A DNA stretch of 64,000 bases, taken from NCBI RefSeq assembly GCF_046507575.1, contig NZ_JBKFEY010000002.1, forward strand, positions 310,001 through 374,000, written 5' to 3'. Below are positions 17,157 through 26,115 of the stretch, one piece after another. The stretch's first letter is position 1, and each line of letters starts with the position of its first letter. The notes under the pieces are model-generated. The model was given only the letters and a program-made list of their open reading frames with translations. It did no database searches and was not told the origin of the DNA. The position numbers and the translations under genes are program-made. This DNA comes from Pontitalea aquivivens (GTDB lineage Bacteria > Pseudomonadota > Alphaproteobacteria > Rhodobacterales > Rhodobacteraceae).

Positions 17157-18731
17157 TTACAGCATCCATTCGATCGGCAGCCATGAGGCCAGCACGACAA
17201 AAACGCGCTGGGCCAGCGTCGTGTGTGGTTCGCGCCGAAGCGGCGGGCGGTCGGGGCGGTGCCAGCGTAGCCTTTGGGTGCGCGCCAGCGTCAGCCGCCA
17301 GGACCTGTCGGGAATGAAGCCGTTGAAGGCATCGCTGATCATGTGCGCGATTTCAGGCGAGTGGATCACGATGCCCAGTTCGGTGTTCAGCCGCAATGAT
17401 CGCGGGTCGAAGTTGAACGATCCGATGAAGACGCGCGCCCGGTCCACGGCAAAAACCTTGGCGTGCAGCTTGTTGCGCGAAAACGGCGAGGTACCCTTGA
17501 CCTGCTTGCCCAGCAGGTCCGGCTGGGGCGTGCCTTCGGCATCGGCGGCGTATTCATACAGATCGACCCCGGCGCGCAGCAACGGGCGGCGCCGATGGGC
17601 ATAGCCGGCATGCACAATGCCGACATCGGTGGCCGCGAAGGAATTGGTCAGCACCCGTACCCGCACGCCCGCCTGGGTGAACCGCCGGATCGCCCGAAGC
17701 CCGGCGCGCCCCGGCACCAGATAGGGCGTGATCAGCACCAGTTCGGATTGCGGCCGACCCAGAGCGGCGCGCAGAAAGCGCCACAGCATGTCGCGTTCAC
17801 GCACCCGGCCTTCGACCTTTTCCGGCGGGTCATACAACAGCTCGGCCCTTGCCCAGACAAGGCCTGCCGCACCACGTTGCAGCTGATCGGCCAGACTGCC
17901 CTGTGCTGCGCCGGGCTGGTAGATCGCGGCGCCCGGGCGGGCCAGAACCCTGGCTTCGGCCGCGCGCAGGCTGTCTGCGCGGGCGGGCGGCGGTGGCGGG
18001 CACAGGGCGCGCAAGGGGATGGCGGCGGGGGCGTTCCAGTAGGCATCGAACTGGGCGCAAAGCTCGGCCACGACGGGGCCCGCGACGGCCACATCCATAT
18101 CCATGAACAGATCGCCGGACAGGTTGCTGTAATAGTCATCCCCGATATTGCGCCCGCCCAGCACGGCCACGGTCGAATCAAAGATCATCGCCTTGTTGTG
18201 CATTCGCCGGTTCAGCCGCGCGAAGTCGGACAGATAGCCCAGCACCCGCGCGCGCCGGATCGGGAAGGGGTTGAACAGCCGGACCTCGACGTTGTTCTCG
18301 GCGTTGAACAGGGACAGGATGTCATCCAGCCCGGCGGTGCCGTTGTCATCCAGTAAAAGCCGCACGCGGACACCGCGCCGGGCCGCCTCGCGAAGGGATC
18401 GAAGCAGCGCAAGGCCCGCCGCATCCGCCTTCCAAAGATAGTATTGCGCATCGATGGAATGGCGCGCGGCGTCGACAAGACCGACGCGGGCGTGAAAGGC
18501 ATCGGGCGGATCGACCAGTGCGTGGATACCATTTTCCCCCGGATGGGCGGCCAGCGCCGGGGCAAGTGCGCGCGCCAGGGGGGTATCTGCCTGTGGCGGC
18601 AGGCAAAGGTCCTTTCCCTGTGGTGGCGTGGGCCGGGGGTGGGACGTGCGGGCGATCCACAGCACCAGCTTTGCTGCCGCCAGCGCCAGCGCGACCGCAA
18701 TCACCGCAACAAGGATCGGACCTGGCATCAT
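17157..18731 (-). CDS. Phospholipase D-like protein (cardiolipin synthase-type family)
   Basis: 524 residues with one N-terminal membrane segment (about 5-25). Two PLD motifs are seen, HNKAMIFDSTVAVLGGRNIGDDYY in the first half and KLHAKVFAVDRARVFIGSFNFDPRS in the second, each with the HxK and downstream Asn/Asp expected for the two-site catalytic centre. Full-length two-motif proteins of this kind transfer phosphatidyl groups (cardiolipin synthesis) or hydrolyse phospholipids; the sequence does not decide which. Two adjacent ATGs (18731, 18728) are possible starts; no strong ribosome binding site is seen for either. Confidence 0.84.
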   Translation of the reverse strand: MMPGPILVAVIAVALALAAAKLVLWIARTSHPRPTPPQGKDLCLPPQADTPLARALAPALAAHPGENGIHALVDPPDAFHARVGLVDAARHSIDAQYYLWKADAAGLALLRSLREAARRGVRVRLLLDDNGTAGLDDILSLFNAENNVEVRLFNPFPIRRARVLGYLSDFARLNRRMHNKAMIFDSTVAVLGGRNIGDDYYSNLSGDLFMDMDVAVAGPVVAELCAQFDAYWNAPAAIPLRALCPPPPPARADSLRAAEARVLARPGAAIYQPGAAQGSLADQLQRGAAGLVWARAELLYDPPEKVEGRVRERDMLWRFLRAALGRPQSELVLITPYLVPGRAGLRAIRRFTQAGVRVRVLTNSFAATDVGIVHAGYAHRRRPLLRAGVDLYEYAADAEGTPQPDLLGKQVKGTSPFSRNKLHAKVFAVDRARVFIGSFNFDPRSLRLNTELGIVIHSPEIAHMISDAFNGFIPDRSWRLTLARTQRLRWHRPDRPPLRREPHTTLAQRVFVVLASWLPIEWML

Positions 18732-18844
18732 GCGCGCAGTATGGCGCGACTTTGTCCCCGGGCCTAGGGGCCGCGCACACAAAGGAAAGGGCCGGACGCG
18801 TTCCCGCCCCGGCCCTGATTTTCACTGTGATCGGTGTTCCGCGA

Positions 18845-20443
18845 TCAGCCGATGGCGGCCGCTTTCACGTCGTCGTCGATATAGGGGACATACTGGGCGA
18901 AGTTGGCGGCGAACATTTCGACCAGTTTTCTGGCCTGCGCGTCATAGGCGGCCTGATCGGCCCAGGTCGCGCGCGGGTCCAGCAGGGTGCCGTCCACGCC
19001 CGGTACGGCGACCGGGACCTCAAAGCCGAAGTTCGCATCCCTGCGGAAGGTCACGCCGTTCAGTGATCCGTCCAGCGCGGCGGTCAGCAGCGCGCGGGTG
19101 GCCTTGATCGGCATCCGCTTGCCGGTGCCGAAGGCGCCGCCGGTCCAGCCGGTGTTGACCAGCCAGCAGGTCGCGCCATGCGCCGCGATCTTGGCGCGCA
19201 GCAGGTTGCCATAGGCTTCGGGGCGGCGCGGCATGAAGGGCGCGCCGAAGCAGGTCGAGAAGGTGGGGGTGGGTTCTGTCACGCCAACCTCGGTGCCCGG
19301 CGTCTTGGAGGTGAAGCCCGACAGAAAGTGATACATCGCCTGCGCCGGGGTCAGCCGCGCGATCGGTGGCAGCACGCCATAGGCATCACAGGTCAGCATG
19401 ATCACGTTGCGCGGATGGCCGCCAAGCGAGCTGTCCGAGGCGTTCGAGATATAGTCCAGCGGATAGGCGCAACGCATGTTGTCGGTCAGCGAGTTGTCCT
19501 CGAAGTCCAGATCAAGCGTGTTCGCGTCGAAGATCATGTTCTCGACCACGGTGCCGAATTTCGAGGTGGTCGCGTAGATTTCCGGTTCGGCCTCGGCGCT
19601 GAGGTTGATGGTCTTGGCATAGCAGCCGCCTTCAAAGTTGAAGGTGCCGCGGTCCGACCAGCCGTGTTCGTCGTCGCCGATCAGGATGCGCGCGGGGTCG
19701 GCCGACAGCGTGGTCTTGCCGGTGCCCGACAGGCCGAAGAAGATGGCGGTGTCGGCCACATCGCCGATCGCGTGGTTGGCCGAGCAGTGCATCGGCATCA
19801 CGCCCTTTTCGGGCAGCAAGTAGTTCAGCAGGGTGAAGACGGATTTCTTGTTTTCCCCGGCATAGGCGGTGTTGCCGATCAGGATCAGCTTCTTGTCGAA
19901 GTTGAGCGCGATCACCGTTTCGCTGCGGCAGCCATGGCGCGCGGGATCGGCCTTGAAGCTGGGGCAGTTGATGATGGTGAATTCCTGCTGGAAGCCGGAA
20001 ACCTCGTCCGCGCCGGGACGGCGCAGCAGGTGGCGGATGAACAGCCCGTGCCAGGCCAGTTCCGTCACCACCCGCACGTCCAGGCGCAGTTCGGGATCGG
20101 CGCCGGCATACAGGTCCTGGACGAAATAGTCCTTGCCCTTCATGTGCGCCAGCATGTCGGCATAAAGCACGTCGAACTTGGCCGGGTCCATCGGGGCGTT
20201 GTTTTCCCACCAGATCGCGTTTTCGACCGACGCGGTGCGCACCACGAACTTGTCCTTGGGCGAACGGCCGGTGTGCTTGCCGGTCGTGCAGTAGAATGCA
20301 CCGCCCTTGCCCAGCGTGCCTTCGCCGCGTTTCAGCGCGGCTTCCACCAGCGCGGGTTCGATCAGGTTGTAATAAACGTTGCCCAGGCCAGTGATGCCCT
20401 GATCTTCCAGGCGGTTCGCCGGGTTCACACGTCCATTGATCAT
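18845..20443 (-). CDS. pckA: Phosphoenolpyruvate carboxykinase (ATP)
   Basis: First committed step of gluconeogenesis, oxaloacetate to PEP. 532 residues, normal length. YCTTGKHTGRSPKDKF (51-66) supplies oxaloacetate/PEP contacts, FGLSGTGKTTLS (236-247) is the kinase P-loop, and GDDEHGW (256-262) binds metal. I chose the ATG at 20443, which is preceded by GGGAG and gives the typical N-terminus with RVNPANRLEDQGI; the longer frame adds 53 unrelated residues. It is divergent from chvI, an arrangement kept in many alphaproteobacteria. Confidence 0.97.
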   Translation of the reverse strand: MINGRVNPANRLEDQGITGLGNVYYNLIEPALVEAALKRGEGTLGKGGAFYCTTGKHTGRSPKDKFVVRTASVENAIWWENNAPMDPAKFDVLYADMLAHMKGKDYFVQDLYAGADPELRLDVRVVTELAWHGLFIRHLLRRPGADEVSGFQQEFTIINCPSFKADPARHGCRSETVIALNFDKKLILIGNTAYAGENKKSVFTLLNYLLPEKGVMPMHCSANHAIGDVADTAIFFGLSGTGKTTLSADPARILIGDDEHGWSDRGTFNFEGGCYAKTINLSAEAEPEIYATTSKFGTVVENMIFDANTLDLDFEDNSLTDNMRCAYPLDYISNASDSSLGGHPRNVIMLTCDAYGVLPPIARLTPAQAMYHFLSGFTSKTPGTEVGVTEPTPTFSTCFGAPFMPRRPEAYGNLLRAKIAAHGATCWLVNTGWTGGAFGTGKRMPIKATRALLTAALDGSLNGVTFRRDANFGFEVPVAVPGVDGTLLDPRATWADQAAYDAQARKLVEMFAANFAQYVPYIDDDVKAAAIG

Positions 20444-20781
20444 CTGCAAGCTCCCGATGCCGTCGCGCGGCGCTTCAACGGTTCCCTCGGCATCCCGGGC
20501 CATTGGGATACCGATCCGGCCGGCAAACCCGGTGGATGACCGCCCTATAACATGTAGGATTTGCGAAGGAACAGGCAGCTTTGCCGCAGTTAGCGCAATC
20601 AATGCCGGTTTAGCGCCACCACCCCGAAAAGGTGAGGCAAATTAGTCAAACCTTTGGATTTTTCGTCTGTGATGAATGCGATGCGCGGGCCGATTCGTAT
20701 AACGGTGTTGATTCCGCGACTCGGAAAGCCGACTATCGGGCGTGAAAGAATTACAAACCGGGCAGTTGAAGGGAAGAACAT
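20444..20781. other. Divergent intergenic region between pckA and chvI
   Basis: 338 bp without a gene. It must hold promoters for both divergent genes, but I see no confident -35/-10 pair. Candidates are a TATAGG-like -10 on the minus strand at 20549-20544 and TATAAC on the plus strand at 20698-20703, neither with a good partner. TTTGC/GCAAA-type half sites occur near 20560-20600. A GAAGGGAAG ribosome binding site precedes chvI. Confidence 0.5.
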
Positions 20782-21483
20782 ATGTCACGAATTGCGCTTG
20801 TCGATGATGATCGCAACATTCTGACGTCCGTTTCCATGACGCTAGAGGCCGAGGGTTTCGAGGTCGAGACCTATAACGACGGTCAGGCAGCCCTGGACGC
20901 CTTCAACAAGCGGTTGCCGGACATGGCGGTGCTGGACATCAAGATGCCGCGGATGGACGGGATGGACCTGCTGCAGCGCCTGCGCCAGAAGACGACGATG
21001 CCGGTGATCTTCCTGACCTCGAAGGATGATGAGATCGACGAGGTTCTGGGTCTGCGTATGGGTGCGGACGATTATGTGAAAAAGCCCTTCTCTCAACGGC
21101 TTCTGGTGGAACGCATCCGCGCGCTGCTGCGCCGCAAGGAGGCGATTTCCACCGGCGAGGTCGCCACGTCCGAGGAAAACAAGGTCATCGTCCGCGGTTC
21201 GCTGACGATGGACCCGCTGCGCCATTCGGTGATCTGGAAGGGCAAGGAGGTTACCCTGACGGTGACCGAATTCCTGCTGTTGCAGGCGCTGGCCCAACGG
21301 CCGGGCTTTGTGAAAAGCCGCGATCAGCTGATGGATGTGGCCTATGATGACCAGGTCTATGTCGACGACCGCACCATCGACAGCCACATCAAACGGCTGC
21401 GAAAGAAGATGCGCACCGCAGATGAGGAATTCTCGGCCATCGAAACGCTTTATGGCATCGGCTATCGTTACAACGAAGAATGA
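20782..21483 (+). CDS. chvI: Response regulator ChvI (OmpR family)
   Basis: DNA-binding partner of the ChvG kinase, an envelope/acid-stress and central-metabolism regulator in alphaproteobacteria. 233 residues. Receiver domain 1-120 with the acidic pocket VDDD (D8-D10), phosphoacceptor D52 in VLDIKMPRMDG, switch Thr in LTSKDDE and Lys in YVKKPF. A winged-helix output domain follows (about 135-230) with SRDQLMDVAYDDQVYVDDRTIDSHIKRLRKK. The stop overlaps the chvG start (ATGA). Confidence 0.94.
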   Translation: MSRIALVDDDRNILTSVSMTLEAEGFEVETYNDGQAALDAFNKRLPDMAVLDIKMPRMDGMDLLQRLRQKTTMPVIFLTSKDDEIDEVLGLRMGADDYVKKPFSQRLLVERIRALLRRKEAISTGEVATSEENKVIVRGSLTMDPLRHSVIWKGKEVTLTVTEFLLLQALAQRPGFVKSRDQLMDVAYDDQVYVDDRTIDSHIKRLRKKMRTADEEFSAIETLYGIGYRYNEE

Positions 21484-23198
21484 CTGTCGCGGGGCGCATC
21501 GGATTGGGCAAGACGCGGTCGGGAGACACAAAACCGGATGTCGTTCTGGGCGAGGACTGGGTGTCGCCTGACGCGACATTGCCCGGTCGGGCGCGGCGGG
21601 GGCTGATCTCTCTCAACCGCTCGCCGCTGGCACGAAAGATCATCACCTTCAACCTGCTGGCGATGATCGTGCTGGTCGGGGGGGTGCTTTACCTGAACCC
21701 ATTTCGGGATTCGCTTGTCCTTCAACGTGAACGCGGGCTTGTGAATGAAGCGCAGCTGGTCGCCGACGTGTTCGAGGCGCAACTGCCCGTTGGCGTGCCG
21801 GTCAACCTTGCGGCGGGCGATGGTGTGGATGTCGCGCGCACGATGGCCGGGATCGAGCTTGCCGATGGCGCGGATCTTTACCTGTTCGATCCTTCGCTTG
21901 CCCTTGTCGGCATGACCGATCCGGCCGCGCGCGCGACGCGCGAGGCTGTGGCAGGGCTTGGGGTTGATCACCGATCGACCCTGATCACCGATTTTCTCAA
22001 TAATGTCTGGGAGGGGATTGCCGGCTTTGTGGCGCGGCGCGGGGCCGATGACGCATCGGCCAGCGTGCAGGACATGGTGCGCGCACTGGCACCCGCGGCC
22101 CTGGAGGGGCAGACGCAGATCGCCTCGCGCCGCGATCCGGGCGGGGCCGCGATCTTTGCGGTCGTCACCCCGATCCGGCAGGGCGACCTGGTCGTGGGGG
22201 TGGTGGGCCTGGCCTCGGTCGCAGGTGAGATTGATGAGCTTGTCCGGGTGGAACGGGAACAGGTTCTTCAGATGTTCGTCATCGCGGTGATCGTATCCAT
22301 CGGGCTTAGCCTTGTTCTGGCCTCGACAATCGCCAACCCGCTCAGCGATCTGGCCGCCGCGGCCGAGATCGGGCAGGAACGCAACGCGCGCAAGATGGCG
22401 CCGTCGCGTGTGCGCATCCCCGACCTGACCGCGCGCCCGGACGAAATCGGGCGTCTGTCGGGCGCGATGCGCGGCATGGTGGCGGCGCTTTATGAACGGA
22501 TCGATGCCAACGAACAATTCGCCGCCGATGTCGCGCATGAAATCAAGAATCCGCTTGCCTCGTTGCGCTCGGCCGTGGCCTCGCTGCACATGGTCCGGCG
22601 TGAGGATCAGCGGACCCGTCTGCTTGAGGTGATCGATCACGATGTGCGCCGGCTTGACCGGCTGGTCAGCGACATTTCCAACGCCTCACGGCTGGATTCG
22701 GAACTTGTGCGCGAAGAGGAAGAGCCCTTCGATCTGGTGCGGATGATGTCCAACCTGACCGAATATCTGGGCAAACAAGCGCGCGAAAAGGGGGTCGAAT
22801 TCATCACTGACCTGCCCCCCGACCCGATCCGCATCACCGGGCTGGAGGCGCGGCTGGCCCAGGTCTTTGTCAACCTGATCACCAATGCGATCTCATTCTG
22901 CGACGAGGGGGATGCGGTGCGCGTCTGGGCGCGCCGGCGTGAAAACCGGGTTCTGGTCGTGGTCGAGGATACCGGGCCCGGCATCCCCGAAGAGGCGCTG
23001 ACAAAGATATTCAAACGCTTTTATTCCGAGCGGCCCGTGGGGCAATTCGGCGATCATTCCGGCCTGGGGCTTGCGATTTCGAAACAGATCGTTGAGGCGC
23101 ATGGCGGGGTGATCTGGGCCGAGAACATCCGCCCGACCCATGCCGACATCACGTCGGAACCGCTGGGGGCGCGTTTCGTGGTCGGCCTGCCGCTGTGA
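21480..23198 (+). CDS. chvG: Sensor histidine kinase ChvG
   Basis: 572 residues, inner membrane. A cytoplasmic N-terminal tail of about 50 residues precedes TM1 (about 55-76). A periplasmic sensor domain of about 190 residues follows, then TM2 near 265-287 and a HAMP linker. The catalytic core has the H-box FAADVAHEIKNPLASLRSA, N-box FVNLITNAISFC, and G-boxes VEDTGPGIPEEAL and GDHSGLGLAISKQI. The stop overlaps the hprK GTG start. ChvG is known to be held inactive by the periplasmic repressor ExoR in rhizobia; no exoR is in this window. Confidence 0.94.
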   Translation: MTVAGRIGLGKTRSGDTKPDVVLGEDWVSPDATLPGRARRGLISLNRSPLARKIITFNLLAMIVLVGGVLYLNPFRDSLVLQRERGLVNEAQLVADVFEAQLPVGVPVNLAAGDGVDVARTMAGIELADGADLYLFDPSLALVGMTDPAARATREAVAGLGVDHRSTLITDFLNNVWEGIAGFVARRGADDASASVQDMVRALAPAALEGQTQIASRRDPGGAAIFAVVTPIRQGDLVVGVVGLASVAGEIDELVRVEREQVLQMFVIAVIVSIGLSLVLASTIANPLSDLAAAAEIGQERNARKMAPSRVRIPDLTARPDEIGRLSGAMRGMVAALYERIDANEQFAADVAHEIKNPLASLRSAVASLHMVRREDQRTRLLEVIDHDVRRLDRLVSDISNASRLDSELVREEEEPFDLVRMMSNLTEYLGKQAREKGVEFITDLPPDPIRITGLEARLAQVFVNLITNAISFCDEGDAVRVWARRRENRVLVVVEDTGPGIPEEALTKIFKRFYSERPVGQFGDHSGLGLAISKQIVEAHGGVIWAENIRPTHADITSEPLGARFVVGLPL

Positions 23199-23629
23199 GC
23201 GGGATGGGCGATGCCACCAATCTGCATGCCAGCGCGGTGGCGCTGACCCGGGATCGGGGCGTTCTGATTCTGGGGCGTTCAGGGGGCGGGAAATCGGCGC
23301 TGGCGCTGCGTTTGATGGCCTGTGGCGCGTATCTGGTGGCCGACGACCGCGTTGATCTGCGCCTGCGCGACGGTGGGCTGTGGGCTAGCGCGCCGCCACG
23401 GATCCGCGGCCTGATCGAGGCACGCGGTTTCGGGCTTTTGTCCGCCAACGCCCTGCCTGTGGCGCGGATCGCCCTGGCCGTTGATCTGGACCACGAGGAA
23501 ACCGAGCGGCTTCCCCCCATGCGCGAGACGCAGTATCTTGGCCAGAGCGTTCCCTTGGTGCGGTTCTTGCGTCAGGATCATTTCCCTGCCGCGATCATGC
23601 AATATCTTCGGGGTGGGAGGGTTGTATGA
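23195..23629 (+). CDS. hprK: HPr kinase/phosphorylase, short form
   Basis: 144 residues, much shorter than the Firmicute enzyme of about 310. It lacks the N-terminal domain and keeps only the P-loop kinase core, as in other alphaproteobacteria. Walker A GRSGGGKS lies at 27-34, followed by DDRVDLR (catalytic-type Asp), with PPRIRGLIEARGFG as the HprK signature region. It would phosphorylate HPr on a serine. The start is GTG at 23195, overlapping the chvG stop; an ATG at 23204 is possible. ptsH lies 1.3 kb downstream in the same operon. Confidence 0.92.
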   Translation: MSGMGDATNLHASAVALTRDRGVLILGRSGGGKSALALRLMACGAYLVADDRVDLRLRDGGLWASAPPRIRGLIEARGFGLLSANALPVARIALAVDLDHEETERLPPMRETQYLGQSVPLVRFLRQDHFPAAIMQYLRGGRVV

Positions 23630-24549
23630 CGACGGAACGGCATAGTCCTGAATCGCAGGCCGGGCAAAGCGTGGTGCTGGTTACGGGGCCTTCGGGCGCG
23701 GGCCGGTCCACCGCGATCGCCGCACTGGAAGACCTGGGCTATGAGGCGATCGACAACCTGCCGCTCAGCCTGGTGCCGCGGGTTCTGGACGGCCCGGTCG
23801 TTCAGCCCCTTGCGCTGGGCATTGATGTGCGTAACCGCGATTTTTCGGCGACGCGCCTGATCGAGCTGATCGACACCCTTACACGCAATCCGGCACTTCA
23901 CCTGTCGGTGCTGTATCTGGACGCCTCGGCTGAAACGCTGGTGCGCCGCTACAGCGAAACGCGTCGCCGCCATCCGCTGGCACCCGCGCAGGCCCCTCTG
24001 GACGGGATTTTGCAGGAAATCGACCTGTTGATCCCGATTCGCACCCGCGCCGACGTTCTGATCGATACATCCGGCATGACCCCGCATGACCTGCGCGCGG
24101 ACCTGGCGCGGTGGTTCGATCCGGGCCGGGTCGCGCGGCTTACGGTGTCGCTGCACAGCTTTTCCTACAAGCGCGGGGTGCCGCGCGGGCTCGACATGAT
24201 GTTTGACTGTCGTTTCCTGGCCAATCCGCATTGGGTCGATGGCTTGCGTGCGCTGGATGGCCGGGATGATGCCGTGGCCGCCTATGTGGCCGCCGATCCG
24301 CGTCATGACACCTTTTTCACCATGGTTCGCGATCTGCTGCTGTTCGTGTTGCCCGCGCATGTCGAAGAGGGCAAAAGCCATCTGTCCGTCGGTTTTGGCT
24401 GCACCGGGGGACAACACAGATCTGTTGCCGTGGCGGAAAACATGGCCAAAGCGCTTGCAGAGGCTGGGTGGCAGGTGTCTAAGCGGCATCGGGAACTTGA
24501 GCGTCGGGGGATCACCCCGACCGCTGTAAACACGGGAAGCACTGCGTGA
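23626..24549 (+). CDS. rapZ: RNase adapter/nucleotide-binding protein RapZ (YvcJ family)
   Basis: 307 residues. N-terminal P-loop GPSGAGRST (21-29) and DVRNRDFS, and a C-terminal domain with FSYKRGVPRG, GCTGGQHRSV and RELERR, the last being the metabolite-binding region. In E. coli RapZ senses glucosamine-6-phosphate and directs RNase E to GlmZ; the role in alphaproteobacteria is less clear. ATGA overlap with hprK and a coupled GTG of the EIIA gene place it firmly in the PTS-regulatory operon. Confidence 0.95.
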   Translation: MTTERHSPESQAGQSVVLVTGPSGAGRSTAIAALEDLGYEAIDNLPLSLVPRVLDGPVVQPLALGIDVRNRDFSATRLIELIDTLTRNPALHLSVLYLDASAETLVRRYSETRRRHPLAPAQAPLDGILQEIDLLIPIRTRADVLIDTSGMTPHDLRADLARWFDPGRVARLTVSLHSFSYKRGVPRGLDMMFDCRFLANPHWVDGLRALDGRDDAVAAYVAADPRHDTFFTMVRDLLLFVLPAHVEEGKSHLSVGFGCTGGQHRSVAVAENMAKALAEAGWQVSKRHRELERRGITPTAVNTGSTA

Positions 24550-24947
24550 TCGGGATCGTGATCGTGGCACATGGGGGATTGGCGCGCGAATATCTCGCCG
24601 CGGTTGAACATGTGGTGGGGCCGCAGACCGGAATCCGCGCGATCACGATCGAGGATGATCACGACCGTGCCGCGAAGCAGGATGAAATCCGCGCTGCGGC
24701 CGATGCGGTGGATGTCGGCGATGGCGTGGTGGTGGTGACGGACATGTTCGGCGGCTCGCCCTCGAATCTCAGTCTGCTGGCCTGCGAATCGCGCGAACGC
24801 GAGATCATCTATGGCGCCAACCTGCCGTTGTTGATCAAGCTTGCGAAATCGCGGTCGCTTGGGGTTCATGCGGCGGTGGCCGCGGCGCTGGACGCGGGGC
24901 GCAAATACATAAACAGCTATTCCGTTTGCGGCACGGGTGGGAAATGA
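24546..24947 (+). CDS. PTS EIIA component, mannose/ManX-type
   Basis: 133 residues, single EIIA domain. The phosphorylatable His9 sits in IGIVIVAHGGLAREYL, and DMFGGSPSNLSL and GANLPLLIKL follow as in EIIA(Man). No EIIB, IIC or IID domain is nearby, so it likely acts as a regulatory phosphocarrier rather than in sugar uptake. The GTG start overlaps the rapZ stop. Confidence 0.92.
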   Translation: MIGIVIVAHGGLAREYLAAVEHVVGPQTGIRAITIEDDHDRAAKQDEIRAAADAVDVGDGVVVVTDMFGGSPSNLSLLACESREREIIYGANLPLLIKLAKSRSLGVHAAVAAALDAGRKYINSYSVCGTGGK

Positions 24948-25216
24948 TGGCGTCGTCCGTTCTGAAAATTGTCAATGAAAAAGGTCTGCATGCGCGCGCC
25001 TCGGCCCGCTTTGTCGAGGTGGTCGAGGCGCATGACGCCGAGGCCCAGGTCGAGAAGGACGGCATGCGGGTTTCGGGTGATTCGATCATGGGGTTGCTGA
25101 TGCTGGCGGCCTCAAAGGGAACCTCGATCGCCGTCACCACAACCGGCGCCGAGGCCGAGAAGTTGGCCGAGGCGCTGGCGGCCCTGGTGGCGAACCGCTT
25201 TGGTGAGGATTATTGA
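24944..25216 (+). CDS. ptsH: PTS phosphocarrier protein HPr
   Basis: 90 residues (89 from the second ATG at 24947, which has better spacing to GGGTGGG and makes the active histidine H15). GLHARASARFVEVV carries the EI-dependent phospho-His. SGDSIMGLLMLAASKGT carries the regulatory serine recognised by HprK. The Ala-Arg-Ala-Ser sequence after His replaces the TRPA of E. coli. It overlaps the EIIA stop. Enzyme I is not in the window. Confidence 0.94.
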   Translation: MMASSVLKIVNEKGLHARASARFVEVVEAHDAEAQVEKDGMRVSGDSIMGLLMLAASKGTSIAVTTTGAEAEKLAEALAALVANRFGEDY

Positions 25217-26100
25217 CCCAAACCAGGGGGGCGCTGCCCGTGGATACTGAACAGCATCCGGCAAGTCTGCATGCGCCCGCCAGGCCCTATGACAAGGCGC
25301 GCCTGTCCTATGCCGGAACCTTCACTGATCCGTGGAAGGCCAACACGATCCGGGCCATTGAATGGGCTACCGCCAAGATCACCCTGCTGCGGCTGATCCG
25401 TAAATTCGAACGCCGGGGTGCGCCCTTTGGTCAGCCGTTCTGGCCCCAGGCGCTTGAGGTGATGGGCATCAAGGTGCTGACACCGCCCGAACAGGTGGCG
25501 CGCATCCCGGCTACCGGACCTCTGGTTGTTGTGGCGAACCATCCTCATGGCCTGGTTGATGGCATGGTGCTGGCCGAACTGATTGGCCGGGTTCGGACGG
25601 ACTATAAGATTCTGACCAGATCCTTGCTGACCGGTATTCCCGAAATTGCCGATTTCCTGATCCCCGTGCCATTTCCGCATGAACCGAACGCCCGCGAGGC
25701 TGGCCTTGCGATGCGTGAGACCAGCATGCGCCATCTGCGCGATGGTGGTACCATTGTGCTGTTTCCGGCTGGCCGGGTCGCCCATTCCGAAACCTGGTTC
25801 GGCCCCGCGATTGAGGGGGACTGGAACCCCTTCACCGCAAAAATGGTCGCGCGATCGGGGGCCACGATCCTTCCCGTGCGCTTCACCGGCCACAATACCC
25901 GGATCTATCAGATCGCCAACCAGGTTTCTGCAACGCTGCGGCAAGGGCTTTTGCTATATGAAATCAAGGCCGCGCTGCATAAACCGCAGGCACCCGTCAT
26001 CGGGCATCCGATGACCCCCGATGAAATCCGGCAGAAGCTGCAGAATCCGCGCGACTTTCTGGACTGGTTGCGCAACCACACCCTGTCTTTGACCAGGTGA
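25213..26100 (+). CDS. Lysophospholipid acyltransferase family protein
   Basis: Up to 295 residues. The acyltransferase motif NHPHGLVDG lies near residue 112, followed by PFPHEPNAREAG and a substrate motif FPAGRVAHSE; this is the NHP-x-G variant seen in the hemolysin-like/OlsA-like branch rather than canonical NHxxxxD PlsC. It probably acylates a lysolipid at the membrane. The start is unclear: TTG at 25213 overlaps the ptsH stop with GAGG upstream, and GTG at 25240 follows AGGGGGG. It ends the operon, convergent with hbd 15 bp away. Confidence 0.82.
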   Translation: MTQTRGALPVDTEQHPASLHAPARPYDKARLSYAGTFTDPWKANTIRAIEWATAKITLLRLIRKFERRGAPFGQPFWPQALEVMGIKVLTPPEQVARIPATGPLVVVANHPHGLVDGMVLAELIGRVRTDYKILTRSLLTGIPEIADFLIPVPFPHEPNAREAGLAMRETSMRHLRDGGTIVLFPAGRVAHSETWFGPAIEGDWNPFTAKMVARSGATILPVRFTGHNTRIYQIANQVSATLRQGLLLYEIKAALHKPQAPVIGHPMTPDEIRQKLQNPRDFLDWLRNHTLSLTR

Positions 26101-26115
26101 TCAGACCCGTCCCTG

